NCBI GenBank assembly: GCA_013298505.1
Contig: JAAFHY010000018.1
Span: 1-45,162 of the forward strand
DNA length: 45,162 nt
Source of the DNA: Cytophagales bacterium
Lineage (GTDB): Bacteria > Bacteroidota > Bacteroidia > Cytophagales > Cyclobacteriaceae
Direction: 5' to 3'
A program made the position numbers and the translations under genes. The notes below the pieces were generated by a model. The model saw nothing but the letters and a program-made list of their open reading frames with translations. It ran no database searches and was not told the DNA's origin. Shown in pieces: positions 25,655-33,500 of this stretch; positions within the stretch are counted from its first letter, which is position 1; each line of letters opens with the position of its first letter.

Positions 25655-25692
25655 CTAATCAAAGCAAGTCGAGTACTCTAATCAAAGCAAGT
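25655..25692. repeat. 15-bp direct repeat at the 3' end of mazF
   Basis: CTAATCAAAGCAAGT occurs at 25655-25669 and 25678-25692, a period of 23 bases. The upstream copy (in gene direction) encodes LALI; the second is read in another frame and supplies the last codons and the stop. Confidence 0.9.
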
Positions 25693-25994
25693 TTCACTCC
25701 TTCCATCTCTTTTTCAGACAGCACACCAATGCACTTAATAAAGCGTTCTTTTGAAATTGACTTTATCTGAAAGCAATCTGCGATACTTTCTTTTGAAATA
25801 CCGTTACGAATTGATGGGTGTAAGGGGACGTGCCAATCTCTAACAGACCGAATCGCATCAGTAACAGGTACCACAACTTTTAACTGGAGCGCGCCCATGC
25901 TATCGTGGTTCACAATTATAGCAGGCCGTACCTTATCGATCTCCTGTCCTACCTTAGGTGCAAAATCAACTAACCAAACTTCTGCGTGCTTCAT
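25659..25994 (-). CDS. mazF: MazF/PemK-type toxin
   Basis: The start MKHAEVWLVDFAPKVGQEIDKVRPAIIVNHDSMG carries the family's G-x-E-I/x-K-x-RPA-I/V-IVN signature, and LKVVVPVTD is the second conserved strand. MazF toxins are sequence-specific mRNA interferases, held inactive by a MazE-type antitoxin. At 111 residues the length is normal. The ATG overlaps the last codon of the antitoxin gene (4-base ATGA overlap), which shows tight coupling. The 3' end carries a 15-bp direct repeat that sets the final codons and stop. RNA cut specificity cannot be predicted. Confidence 0.93.
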   Translation of the reverse strand: MKHAEVWLVDFAPKVGQEIDKVRPAIIVNHDSMGALQLKVVVPVTDAIRSVRDWHVPLHPSIRNGISKESIADCFQIKSISKERFIKCIGVLSEKEMEGVKLALIRVLDLL

Positions 25995-26284
25995 TCTTCA
26001 ATAATATCAAGGTCAACATCTGAGAGGTTATTAGCGTTTTTCGAATAATACTTAATCGTTTCAGCATCACTCGCCTGCGATTCCATTCGCTTGTAAACTA
26101 ACGCCTTATTTTTCCTCATTTTTTCGATGGCTTTTTGAAAATTTGTATGCGGAATAGCTGGACGTATCAATATACCGTCATCCGTCTCTTCAATCATTAC
26201 CTTTTCAAGTTTGTACTTCTTAACCATTTGAGCAGGTAAAATAACAGCCTTGCTATTACCTACCGATGTGAGCGTTTTAATCAT
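25991..26284 (-). CDS. mazE: MazE/AbrB-type antitoxin
   Basis: The first 45 residues form a SpoVT/AbrB swapped-hairpin DNA-binding domain: IKTLTSVGNSKAVILPAQMVKKYKL then VMIEETDDGILIRPA. The acidic C-terminal tail (LSDVDLDIIEE) is the part that usually wraps the toxin. At 97 residues it is typical for MazE-like antitoxins. It is the first gene of the pair, and antitoxins of this type normally repress their own promoter, often helped by the toxin. A palindrome 20 bases upstream is a likely target. Confidence 0.92.
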   Translation of the reverse strand: MIKTLTSVGNSKAVILPAQMVKKYKLEKVMIEETDDGILIRPAIPHTNFQKAIEKMRKNKALVYKRMESQASDAETIKYYSKNANNLSDVDLDIIEE

Positions 26285-26303
26285 GCCCCCAAGGTAAATA
26301 AAT

Positions 26304-26322
26304 ATTATAATAATGTTATAAT
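26304..26322 (-). promoter_or_regulatory. Candidate MazE operator
   Basis: ATTATAA (26304-26310), spacer TAATG, TTATAAT (26316-26322) form a perfect 7-bp inverted repeat. It lies 20 bases before the antitoxin ATG and beside a TACCTTGG sequence (minus strand) that resembles the TAnnTTTG box. AT-rich symmetrical sites of this kind are usual AbrB-type targets. Confidence 0.5.
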
Positions 26323-26379
26323 TATAGTTTATGAAAGAGGGCAGATTTTAGGTGTATTTGTGAAAGGCTATATCTCGCA

Positions 26380-27744
26380 CTAATCAAACCGAATCGCATT
26401 GATTGGATTTACTTTGGTAATAAATCGAGTAGGCAAAATCAGCACCAGCGAAACCGTGCAGAAAATCAAGATATTTAAAATCAAAATAGTAGAAACAGAC
26501 CACTCGATCGGCACATAGCTTACGTAGTAGTCGTGTGGGTTTAGCTTCATAATCTTAAACTGATCTTGCAGAAAGCACAACCCCAGACCAATGGCGTTGC
26601 CTATGAAAAGGCCCTTGGCTACTAAACTCATCCCACTATACACAAACACCGATCGAATCGTGTGGTTGGGTGCGCCCAATGCTTTTAATACACCCACCAT
26701 CGGCACACGCTCCATCACCAAAATCAAAATAACCGAAACCATATTTACCGAAATCACAATCAATATAATGCCCAACAATATCCGCACCTGCCGTTTTACC
26801 AGATCAAGCCATTCAAAAATCTGAATAAACCGATCGCGCACAGACTCTACCCCCAAATCGTAATCCATGGAGTAGCCAATTTTTTTCCCAGCCTCATCTA
26901 GTGCTGCACGGTCGGCATCAAACGAAAATACAGACATCGGCTCTTCTTCCTCCTCAAAAAAAATAGTGTCATTTTCTGTGCGCGTGCTGCCACCAAACGT
27001 CAGTGCCTTCTTCCACAATCCAAATTCGTCAAATTGATTTTTATCGAGCGTTACTTCTAAGCCACCCGCCTCATTCCGCGTCCAACCATTAAGTTGCTGT
27101 ACCATGCGCAAGTCGCCAAGCAATACCTTTCCATCAAAATAATCCGACAAGTTGGTTTCATACAGCCCCACAATTTTTAATTTTCGATAGCGCGGTGGAT
27201 TCTGAAAAAAATGCAAGATTATATCGTCACCTACTTTCGCATCAATTTTATTGGCAATAATTCGGCTCAACACCACCTCTTTAGCATAACCTGAATCAGT
27301 AAAGTGAATAAACCTACCCTCTACCAAGTTATCGCTAAAATAGTTGGGAGCTTGCGCAAAATTAGTAGAGCCACGCCCCACACCTTTAAAAATAATTCCG
27401 AGCACCTCGCTCTCTGTTTTTATCAGTCCCGCTTTGTGGCTGTATGCCTGCACGTGTTTTACATAGGGAAACCGCTCGGGGTGATCGTACAACTCAATAT
27501 GAAAATCAAACGGCTGTTCTTCCACCGCATTGCTCATGGTGAGTTTTGTTACGAGCAGGTGATTGCTAAATCCATAGATTTTATTTTTCACTGCAGTCTG
27601 AAATCCCTGCATCACCAAAAAAGAAACGATCGCAGCCGCCAACCCAATGGCAATGCTGGCTACTGCAATCCGATGAATGATAGCCGCAAAACTATCTTTC
27701 GTAGCTTGCCGAAGTCTTTTAGAAATGAAGTAAGAAAGGTTCAA
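26380..27744 (-). CDS. ABC transporter permease, FtsX/LolC-type
   Basis: The protein has the MacB/FtsX/LolC layout: one N-terminal helix (IAVASIAIGLAAAIVSFLVMQ, residues about 26-46), a large periplasmic domain of about 200 residues, and three C-terminal helices (LLGIILIVISVNMVSVILILVM, then SGMSLVAKGLFIGNAIGLGLCF, then LILNILIFCTVSLVLILPTRF). The end VNPINAIRFD is typical of the lipoprotein-releasing group in Bacteroidota. I chose TTG at 27744, giving MNLSYFISKRLRQ, as family members start like this. The frame stays open to 27942, but that part crosses the GC-rich element and the divergent gene. The ATPase partner is not in the window. Export of lipoproteins is a likely, unproven role. Length from this start is 454 residues. 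Confidence 0.85.
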   Translation of the reverse strand: MNLSYFISKRLRQATKDSFAAIIHRIAVASIAIGLAAAIVSFLVMQGFQTAVKNKIYGFSNHLLVTKLTMSNAVEEQPFDFHIELYDHPERFPYVKHVQAYSHKAGLIKTESEVLGIIFKGVGRGSTNFAQAPNYFSDNLVEGRFIHFTDSGYAKEVVLSRIIANKIDAKVGDDIILHFFQNPPRYRKLKIVGLYETNLSDYFDGKVLLGDLRMVQQLNGWTRNEAGGLEVTLDKNQFDEFGLWKKALTFGGSTRTENDTIFFEEEEEPMSVFSFDADRAALDEAGKKIGYSMDYDLGVESVRDRFIQIFEWLDLVKRQVRILLGIILIVISVNMVSVILILVMERVPMVGVLKALGAPNHTIRSVFVYSGMSLVAKGLFIGNAIGLGLCFLQDQFKIMKLNPHDYYVSYVPIEWSVSTILILNILIFCTVSLVLILPTRFITKVNPINAIRFD

Positions 27745-27785
27745 AGATTCACTAATTTTGATTTGATCCCAGCAAATTAGATAAA

Positions 27786-29117
27786 ATGATTGACACCACA
27801 CACCGTATAAAAATAACAACCCAATGGTTTGCGATAGCAGCTGCAAAAGTAGGCGGCCTGCCCCCACGAAACGTAGCGGGGCATCGGGCTTTTCGCTGCA
27901 AGTCCGGCCACGTGCAATCTCTACGCACTTCGGGCTTTCCACTTCAATCCCTGGCCGATGTACCTACAAAAATTATCAGTCTAGTCATCGCTTTTCTAGT
28001 TCTACTAAGCACATCAACTACCTCGGCACAAAAAATAAAAATGGGAGCCGAGCAACTAGACCTGCTCTTACCAAAATTAATCAATCAACGTGTGGCGTTG
28101 CTGGTCAACCATACCTCTACTATTGGTAAAACTCACTTAGTGGATTCGCTTCAAAAAAGAGGTGCGGATATAAAAAAAATATTTTCGCCTGAGCATGGCT
28201 TTAGAGGCAATGCCGATGCAGGTGAAACCGTAAAAGACGATACCGATACAAAAACTGGTTTGTCCGTAGTATCGCTCTATGGCGCGAACAAAAAACCAAG
28301 TGCTGCGCAGCTAAGCGATGTAGATATAATCATCTTCGATATTCAAGATGTGGGCGTACGCTTTTACACGTACATTAGCTCGTTGCATTACTTAATGGAA
28401 GCTTGTGCCGAGCAAAACAAAAAAGTAATTGTGCTTGATCGACCCAACCCCAATGGCAATGTGATTGATGGTCCCATCTTAGAGCCCGCTCTAAAATCTT
28501 TTGTGGGTATGCACCCTATCCCAATTTCACACGGTCTTACCATTGGCGAGTATGCACAAATGATAAATGGTGAAGGGTGGCTAGAAGGGAAAAAGAAATG
28601 CCTGCTCGAAATCATTGCAATGCAAAACTATACTCACGCATTTTCCTATTCAGTGCCCACTAAACCATCGCCCAACTTACCCAATGATCAGGCCATTGCG
28701 CTGTATCCTTCTACGTGTCTCTTCGAGGGCACGGTGTTAAGCGTTGGCCGCGGAACGTTGCACCCGTTCGAGTGGATCGGCCACCCCGATTTAAAAAACC
28801 AGCCCTTTCAATTTACACCCACTACTATTTTGGGTATGGCTAAAAACCCTCCGCACGAAAATAAAATCTGCCATGGCATAGACCTTACCACGGAAAAAAC
28901 AGGAAAAGAAATTTTCCTCAAACATCTCATCTCTCTCTACCGTCAGTTTCCCGACAAGGAAAAATTTTTTATTCCATATTTTGATAAACTAGCTGGCACC
29001 AAAAACCTAAAAGAGCAGATCAAAAAAGGAATGACCGAAAAACAAATAAAGTCTACTTGGAAAAAAGGACTTGAAAATTACAAGAAGGTTAGTAAAAAGT
29101 ATAAGCTCTATTCTTAA
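27786..29117 (+). CDS. namZ: Exo-beta-N-acetylmuramidase NamZ (DUF1343)
   Basis: NamZ enzymes (GH171) release N-acetylmuramic acid from the ends of peptidoglycan fragments, usually outside the cytoplasm. Family segments are LLVNHTSTIGKTHLVDSL, FSPEHGFRGNADAGE, DIIIFDIQDVGVRFYTYISSLHYLM, VLDRPNPNGNVIDGP and PTKPSPNLPNDQAIALYPSTCLFEGT, so the mature enzyme is complete. The start is a problem. In this frame the only ATG is at 27786, which puts 57 unlikely residues, read through a GC-rich element, before the signal peptide. An ATG at 27958 gives MYLQK and, if the A5 tract at 27968-27972 had six A, would run directly into the signal peptide IISLVIAFLVLLSTS. The 5' end is therefore doubtful. The gene is divergent to the permease and is followed after 13 bases by the GH5-like gene. 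Confidence 0.85.
   Translation: MIDTTHRIKITTQWFAIAAAKVGGLPPRNVAGHRAFRCKSGHVQSLRTSGFPLQSLADVPTKIISLVIAFLVLLSTSTTSAQKIKMGAEQLDLLLPKLINQRVALLVNHTSTIGKTHLVDSLQKRGADIKKIFSPEHGFRGNADAGETVKDDTDTKTGLSVVSLYGANKKPSAAQLSDVDIIIFDIQDVGVRFYTYISSLHYLMEACAEQNKKVIVLDRPNPNGNVIDGPILEPALKSFVGMHPIPISHGLTIGEYAQMINGEGWLEGKKKCLLEIIAMQNYTHAFSYSVPTKPSPNLPNDQAIALYPSTCLFEGTVLSVGRGTLHPFEWIGHPDLKNQPFQFTPTTILGMAKNPPHENKICHGIDLTTEKTGKEIFLKHLISLYRQFPDKEKFFIPYFDKLAGTKNLKEQIKKGMTEKQIKSTWKKGLENYKKVSKKYKLYS
27851..27957. repeat. GC-rich structured element, possibly a dispersed repeat
   Basis: This stretch is much richer in G and C than its neighbours. It contains a nested hairpin (TGCCCC 27859-27864 with GGGGCA 27878-27883, and inside ACG/CGT) and two similar 21-bp pieces starting CGGGCTTT (27885-27905 and 27931-27951, 15 of 21 identical). 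It fills the divergent gap of permease and namZ. Layout and composition suggest a REP-like intergenic element. No second full copy is in the window. Confidence 0.5.
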
Positions 29118-29130
29118 CCAACAAAATAAA

Positions 29131-31191
29131 ATGTTAAAAAAAATATTAATTGGTTTTGCTGCTGTTTTAGTGATCGTTGCTATTGCTATATCGGTCTACT
29201 TGTTTGTAGATAGCCCCTACCCTTCCGTCAATACATCGGGGTTACAAATTACCGACAGCAAACAAATTCCAATGGGCAAATCTATTTTAGCCACTGGCGA
29301 TTCGCTCACTAAGAATATTTCTTCCAACGGAAGTTGGTTTACTGATATAACTGGACGTGTAATGATCTTGCACGGCATTAACGTAGGTGGTAGCAGCAAA
29401 CTTCCGTACACACCATTAATACCCAGTCATCAAAAAGAAAATTTTTACGAAAGTGTCTACACTGTTTCGTCTGTTAGCCGTCCATTTCCCCTTGCACAAG
29501 CCGATGACCACTTTGAAAGATTGAATCAATGGGGCTATCGTTTTATTCGACTGCTCGTAACGTGGGAAGCTATCGAACATGCCGGACCCAGAAAATATGA
29601 TGAAGACTATTTGAATTACCTTCAAGCGATTGTACAGAAAGCGAACGATCACCACCTCAATGTTTTCATAGATCCACATCAAGATGTTTGGAGCCGATTT
29701 ACAGGTGGCGATGGCGCGCCTTACTGGACACTCGAGAAAGTTGGCTTTGACCCGCTCAAGTTTGCCGAAACAGGTTCTGCCGTAATTCATAATATAAAAG
29801 GCGATCCATTCCCTCGCATGATTTGGCCTACGAATTATAACAAGTTGGGCGCGGCTACCATGTTTACACTTTTCTTTGGCGGCAACGACTTTGCGCCACA
29901 CCTAAAAGTTGATAGCACCACTGCGCAAGATTTTTTGCAAACACACTACATCAATGCCATTAAACAAGTTGCGTTAAAACTTAAAGGCATGCCCAATGTA
30001 ATTGGGTTTGATACCCTCAACGAACCAAGCGCTGGCTACATTGGCATGGTAGATTTAAATGCGTTTGGTCTTTTAAAAAACGGGATCATGCCCACTCCCT
30101 TTGAGGGCATGGTATTGGGTGGCGGCAATACACTTGAAATAGAACGTTATCATTTTGAACTTACAGGATCGAAGTCAAAAGGAAAGGTAACGGTGAACCC
30201 AAATAAATTTTCGGCTTGGAAAGATAACCAAAGCGATTGTTGGAAAAATGCGGGTGTGTGGGGCTACGATGCACAACAAAAGGCAACGCTGTTAAAGCCT
30301 AACTATTTTACGGAAGTGAATGATCGTAAAGTCGATTTCTCAAAAGACTATTTCAAACCCTTTGCACTTAAATTTAAAGAAGCCATGCATTCAATAGATA
30401 GCAGTTGGTTAATCTTTACTGAGCCTGCACTGTTTCATCGATTACCAAAATTTGACGAACTCGAAGCCAGTCATCAAGTAAATGCAGGGCATTGGTATGA
30501 TGTTGCCACATTACTCACAAAACAATATTCGTCATGGTTTGCAGCCGATGGCACAAAAGGCAAACCTGTTTTCGGGAAAAGTAATATCCGCAAAACCTTT
30601 CAAGCCAATATGGCCAATAGAAAAGATGAAACCACATCTACGCTTGGAAGCCACCCTACGTTGATTGGTGAGTTTGGAATTCCATTTGACTTAGCAGAAA
30701 AAAAATCGTATCAAACTAATGACTTCACTGATCAGGTAGCCGTACTCGATCGATCGTTCCGTGCCATGGAAGTCAATCAGCTTAGTTATACGCTTTGGAA
30801 TTATACAGCTGATAACGATAACAAACATGGCGATCAATGGAATGGAGAAGATCTTTCGGTGTTTAGTAAATCGCAGCGAAAAAATAAAGACGATATTAAC
30901 TCGGGTGGAAGAGCGTTAGAGGCCGCCATTCGACCCTATCCATATAAAATAGCAGGTGAACCAATCGACTATTTTTTTAATGTGAACGACAAAGAGTTTT
31001 ATTTGAAATTTAAAGTCAATAAAAAAATCAATGCCCCAACAGAAATTTTCCTTCCTTCGTTTCATTATCAAAAAGGTTTTGAAGTACAGCACACTATTGG
31101 CAAACTTTCGTTTGATAAGAAAAATAGTTTGTTGCTTTTTGTTCCCGATTCAGAGGGCGAACAGCGAATAAGGGTAATTGCTAAACAGTAA
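29131..31191 (+). CDS. Membrane-anchored GH5-like glycoside hydrolase
   Basis: From the ATG at 29131 the protein has 686 residues. An N-terminal helix (KILIGFAAVLVIVAIAISVYLF) serves as anchor or uncleaved signal. The catalytic domain resembles endoglycoceramidase/GH5-type enzymes: ILHGINVGG, FERLNQWGYRFIRLLVTWEAIE, NVFIDPHQDVWSRF, the acid/base in GFDTLNEPS (Glu298) and the nucleophile in LIGEFGIPF (Glu514). A beta-sandwich tail (about 590-686) ends in GEQRIRVIAKQ. The enzyme would cut glycans or glycolipids outside the cytoplasm; the substrate is unknown. A start at 29071 would overlap namZ and hide the helix. It follows namZ by 13 bases and is probably cotranscribed. Confidence 0.82.
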   Translation: MLKKILIGFAAVLVIVAIAISVYLFVDSPYPSVNTSGLQITDSKQIPMGKSILATGDSLTKNISSNGSWFTDITGRVMILHGINVGGSSKLPYTPLIPSHQKENFYESVYTVSSVSRPFPLAQADDHFERLNQWGYRFIRLLVTWEAIEHAGPRKYDEDYLNYLQAIVQKANDHHLNVFIDPHQDVWSRFTGGDGAPYWTLEKVGFDPLKFAETGSAVIHNIKGDPFPRMIWPTNYNKLGAATMFTLFFGGNDFAPHLKVDSTTAQDFLQTHYINAIKQVALKLKGMPNVIGFDTLNEPSAGYIGMVDLNAFGLLKNGIMPTPFEGMVLGGGNTLEIERYHFELTGSKSKGKVTVNPNKFSAWKDNQSDCWKNAGVWGYDAQQKATLLKPNYFTEVNDRKVDFSKDYFKPFALKFKEAMHSIDSSWLIFTEPALFHRLPKFDELEASHQVNAGHWYDVATLLTKQYSSWFAADGTKGKPVFGKSNIRKTFQANMANRKDETTSTLGSHPTLIGEFGIPFDLAEKKSYQTNDFTDQVAVLDRSFRAMEVNQLSYTLWNYTADNDNKHGDQWNGEDLSVFSKSQRKNKDDINSGGRALEAAIRPYPYKIAGEPIDYFFNVNDKEFYLKFKVNKKINAPTEIFLPSFHYQKGFEVQHTIGKLSFDKKNSLLLFVPDSEGEQRIRVIAKQ

Positions 31192-31262
31192 TTGACTTTT
31201 AGTGTTGAGTAATCAATACGATTAGCCTAAGTTCTAATGCCAAAGTCCCAAGTCCTGATTCA

Positions 31263-31898
31263 ATGAAAAAATCCGATAAAGTAGCCGACATCCTAAAAAT
31301 TCTCGATAAGGATTACCCAACCGTTACCACGCCCCTTCATCACAAAGATGCTTATACGTTGTTAGTATCGGTATTGCTTTCCGCACAATGCACCGATGAA
31401 CGCGTCAACAAAACTACACCAGCACTTTTCAAGTTGGCCGATAATCCCTACGACATGGTCAAACATACTGTAGAAGAGATTCGCGAAATCATTAAACCCT
31501 GCGGGCTATCGCCTATGAAATCAAAAGGCATTTATGGTCTCTCAAAAATTTTGATTGAAAAACACAACGGTCAAGTGCCCAATACTTTTGAAGAACTGGA
31601 AGAACTACCGGCAGTAGGTCATAAAACAGCCTCAGTAGTGATGACACAATGGTTCGGAATACCTGCCTTCCCCGTGGACACCCATATTCATCGGCTAGCT
31701 TATCGGTGGGGGCTTACCAATGGCAAAAGTGTAGAACGAACCGAACATGATTTAAAGCGGCTCATCCCCGAAGAAAAATGGAACAAAGTCCATTTACAAA
31801 TCATTTACTTTGGCAGAGAATACTGCCCAGCACGTGGCCACCAATGGCAAGAGTGCCCCATTTGCAAAAAGTATATGAGAAAACAACTGAGAGATTAA
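31263..31898 (+). CDS. nth: Endonuclease III (DNA glycosylase/AP lyase)
   Basis: Endonuclease III removes oxidised pyrimidines from DNA and cuts the abasic site. The helix-hairpin-helix segment ELPAVGHKTASVV carries the catalytic Lys121, and the conserved Asp139 is in FPVDTHIHRLAYRWG. Length (211) is normal. The C-terminal iron-sulfur loop is unusual: C188-x9-C198-x2-C201 and no fourth cysteine, where the classical form has C-x6-C-x2-C-x5-C. The cluster may be absent or held by another ligand. ATG at 31263. The gene stands alone, with a long palindrome downstream. Confidence 0.92.
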   Translation: MKKSDKVADILKILDKDYPTVTTPLHHKDAYTLLVSVLLSAQCTDERVNKTTPALFKLADNPYDMVKHTVEEIREIIKPCGLSPMKSKGIYGLSKILIEKHNGQVPNTFEELEELPAVGHKTASVVMTQWFGIPAFPVDTHIHRLAYRWGLTNGKSVERTEHDLKRLIPEEKWNKVHLQIIYFGREYCPARGHQWQECPICKKYMRKQLRD

Positions 31899-31917
31899 GC
31901 AAAAATTCCAATTTTAC

Positions 31918-31958
31918 AACCCCGCAAATTGAAAGTTTAACTTTCAATTTGCGGGGTT
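31918..31958. terminator. Long perfect palindrome between nth and fmt
   Basis: Two 20-base arms (31918-31937 and 31939-31958) are perfectly complementary around a single T, with AACCCCGC at the left end and GCGGGGTT at the right end. It ends 12 bases before the fmt ATG. Only three T follow on the plus strand, so it is a weak candidate for classical termination but would form a very stable hairpin. Confidence 0.7.
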
Positions 31959-31970
31959 TAAAAAATCACT

Positions 31971-32894
31971 ATGAATGACCTCCGCATTATATTTATGGGC
32001 ACACCCGAGTTTGCCGTGCCCTCGCTCGAAATACTAATTGAGCATCGATTCAATATAGTTGCTGTTATTACAGCGCCCGATAAACCTCAAGGCCGTGGAC
32101 AAAAATTGATGCCATCGCCCATAAAAGAATGTGCGTTGAAACACAATATTCTGGTATTGCAACCTACCAATCTAAAATCGCCTGAGTTTATAGAAGAATT
32201 AAAAAGCTATAACGCCAATCTTCAAATCGTAGTCGCGTTTCGTATGTTGCCTGAAGTGATATGGGCAATGCCAGCTATTGGTACATTTAATTTACATGGC
32301 TCTCTTCTTCCGCAATACCGTGGCGCGGCACCCATCAATTGGGCCATCATCAACGGAGAAAAAGAAACAGGCGTGACTACTTTTTTCTTAAAACACGAAA
32401 TCGACACAGGCAGCATTATCTTTCAAGAAAAAGAACCGATACTCGCAACCGATGATGTAGGCAGCGTATACGAACGACTGATGAACAAAGGCGCGCACTT
32501 GGTATTAAAAACCGTTCGAGCTATTGCCGAGGGTAATTACCCATCGCTTCCTCAACCTAACATGGAGATCAAACATGCTCCCAAAATTTTTAAAGAGACC
32601 TGCGAAATCAATTGGAATAAAACAAGTGAAGAAGTTTACAATTTTGTGAGAGGCCTATGCCCCTACCCTTCGGCTTGGGCTACACTCAACAATAAAATCT
32701 TTAAAATATATAAAGTCACCCAGCAGTCAGCCGAAATCTCAAATTCACTTTCAACTGCTGGTTCTATACAAACCGATAACAAAAGTTATCTTTACATCAA
32801 AACATCTAATAGTTGGATTTCGGTAGAAGAATTTCAACCCAAAGGGAAAAAACGAATGAAGGTGGAAGAGTTTTTTAGAGGAAATAAAATCTAA
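31971..32894 (+). CDS. fmt: Methionyl-tRNA formyltransferase
   Basis: This cytoplasmic enzyme formylates initiator Met-tRNA with 10-formyltetrahydrofolate. The family start LRIIFMGTPEFAVPSLEIL, the loop PDKPQGRGQKL and the active-site segment NLHGSLLPQYRGAAPINWAI (Asn, His and the SLLPxYRGAAP signature) are all present, and the C-terminal tRNA-binding domain begins near residue 205 (INWNKTSEEVYNFVRGLCPYPSAW). At 307 residues it is full length. ATG at 31971 lies 12 bases after the long palindrome. folA follows on the same strand after 100 bases, and both enzymes use folates. Confidence 0.96.
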   Translation: MNDLRIIFMGTPEFAVPSLEILIEHRFNIVAVITAPDKPQGRGQKLMPSPIKECALKHNILVLQPTNLKSPEFIEELKSYNANLQIVVAFRMLPEVIWAMPAIGTFNLHGSLLPQYRGAAPINWAIINGEKETGVTTFFLKHEIDTGSIIFQEKEPILATDDVGSVYERLMNKGAHLVLKTVRAIAEGNYPSLPQPNMEIKHAPKIFKETCEINWNKTSEEVYNFVRGLCPYPSAWATLNNKIFKIYKVTQQSAEISNSLSTAGSIQTDNKSYLYIKTSNSWISVEEFQPKGKKRMKVEEFFRGNKI

Positions 32895-32994
32895 TTTGAA
32901 AATGAGACAATTTGAAGATTTAAAAATGGATGCGTTCTTTCATTTTGATAAACTTCCTATATTCTGACTTCTATATTTTAACTCCCTTTCAAAA

Positions 32995-33495
32995 ATGACC
33001 ATCTCCCTCATAGCCGCACTCACAAAAAATAATGTCATTGGTAAAAATAATGACTTGCCTTGGCACCTGCCCGATGACATGAAATACTTTATGCAAACTA
33101 CCTCGGCACATTATGTGGTGATGGGCAGAAAAAATTACGATTCCATTCCTGAAAAATTCAGGCCACTGCCAAACCGAACGAACATTGTTGTAACGCGCCA
33201 AATTGGATTTACCGCACCCAAATGCCTTGTGGTACATTCGCTCGCAGATGGTATTCAACTTGCAAAAGAAAATAACCAGCAAGAACTATTCATTATTGGT
33301 GGTGCAGAAATCTATAATTTAGCAATACCTGTTGCTCATCGCTTGTACCTAACCGAAATACAAACCGAAATAGATGGCGACACCTATTTCCCAAAATTTG
33401 ATAAATCGGGATGGACAGAATTTTCGCGTAAGCACCACCCAGCCGATGAGCGTCATCATTTTGCATTCGACTTTGTGATCTACCAAAAAAAATAA
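32995..33495 (+). CDS. folA: Dihydrofolate reductase
   Basis: Dihydrofolate reductase makes tetrahydrofolate with NADPH. The N-terminal part [30 protein letters not shown] contains the folate pocket with the conserved acidic residue after [34 protein letters not shown] is the NADPH-binding part, and [14 protein letters not shown] is the conserved GG motif. At 166 residues it is complete. ATG at 32995. A small membrane-protein gene follows after five bases and is likely on the same transcript. Confidence 0.97.
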   Translation: MTISLIAALTKNNVIGKNNDLPWHLPDDMKYFMQTTSAHYVVMGRKNYDSIPEKFRPLPNRTNIVVTRQIGFTAPKCLVVHSLADGIQLAKENNQQELFIIGGAEIYNLAIPVAHRLYLTEIQTEIDGDTYFPKFDKSGWTEFSRKHHPADERHHFAFDFVIYQKK

Positions 33496-33500
33496 TCCCT

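Noticed and set aside
27304-27780. 158-codon plus-strand ORF inside the permease gene
   Set aside because: Antisense shadow of a clear permease; composition is that of a reversed membrane protein gene.
27744-27942. N-terminal extension of the permease to 27942
   Set aside because: The 66 extra residues cross the GC-rich element and the divergent gene, and family members start near MNLSYFISKR.
29416-29901. 161-codon minus-strand ORF in the GH5-like gene
   Set aside because: Antisense to a conserved catalytic domain, with no signal of its own.
32902-32967. Short ORF (MRQFEDLKMDAFF and onward) in the fmt-folA spacer
   Set aside because: Only 21 codons in AT-rich spacer DNA of the TTTGAA/GATTT type, without a ribosome site or known family.
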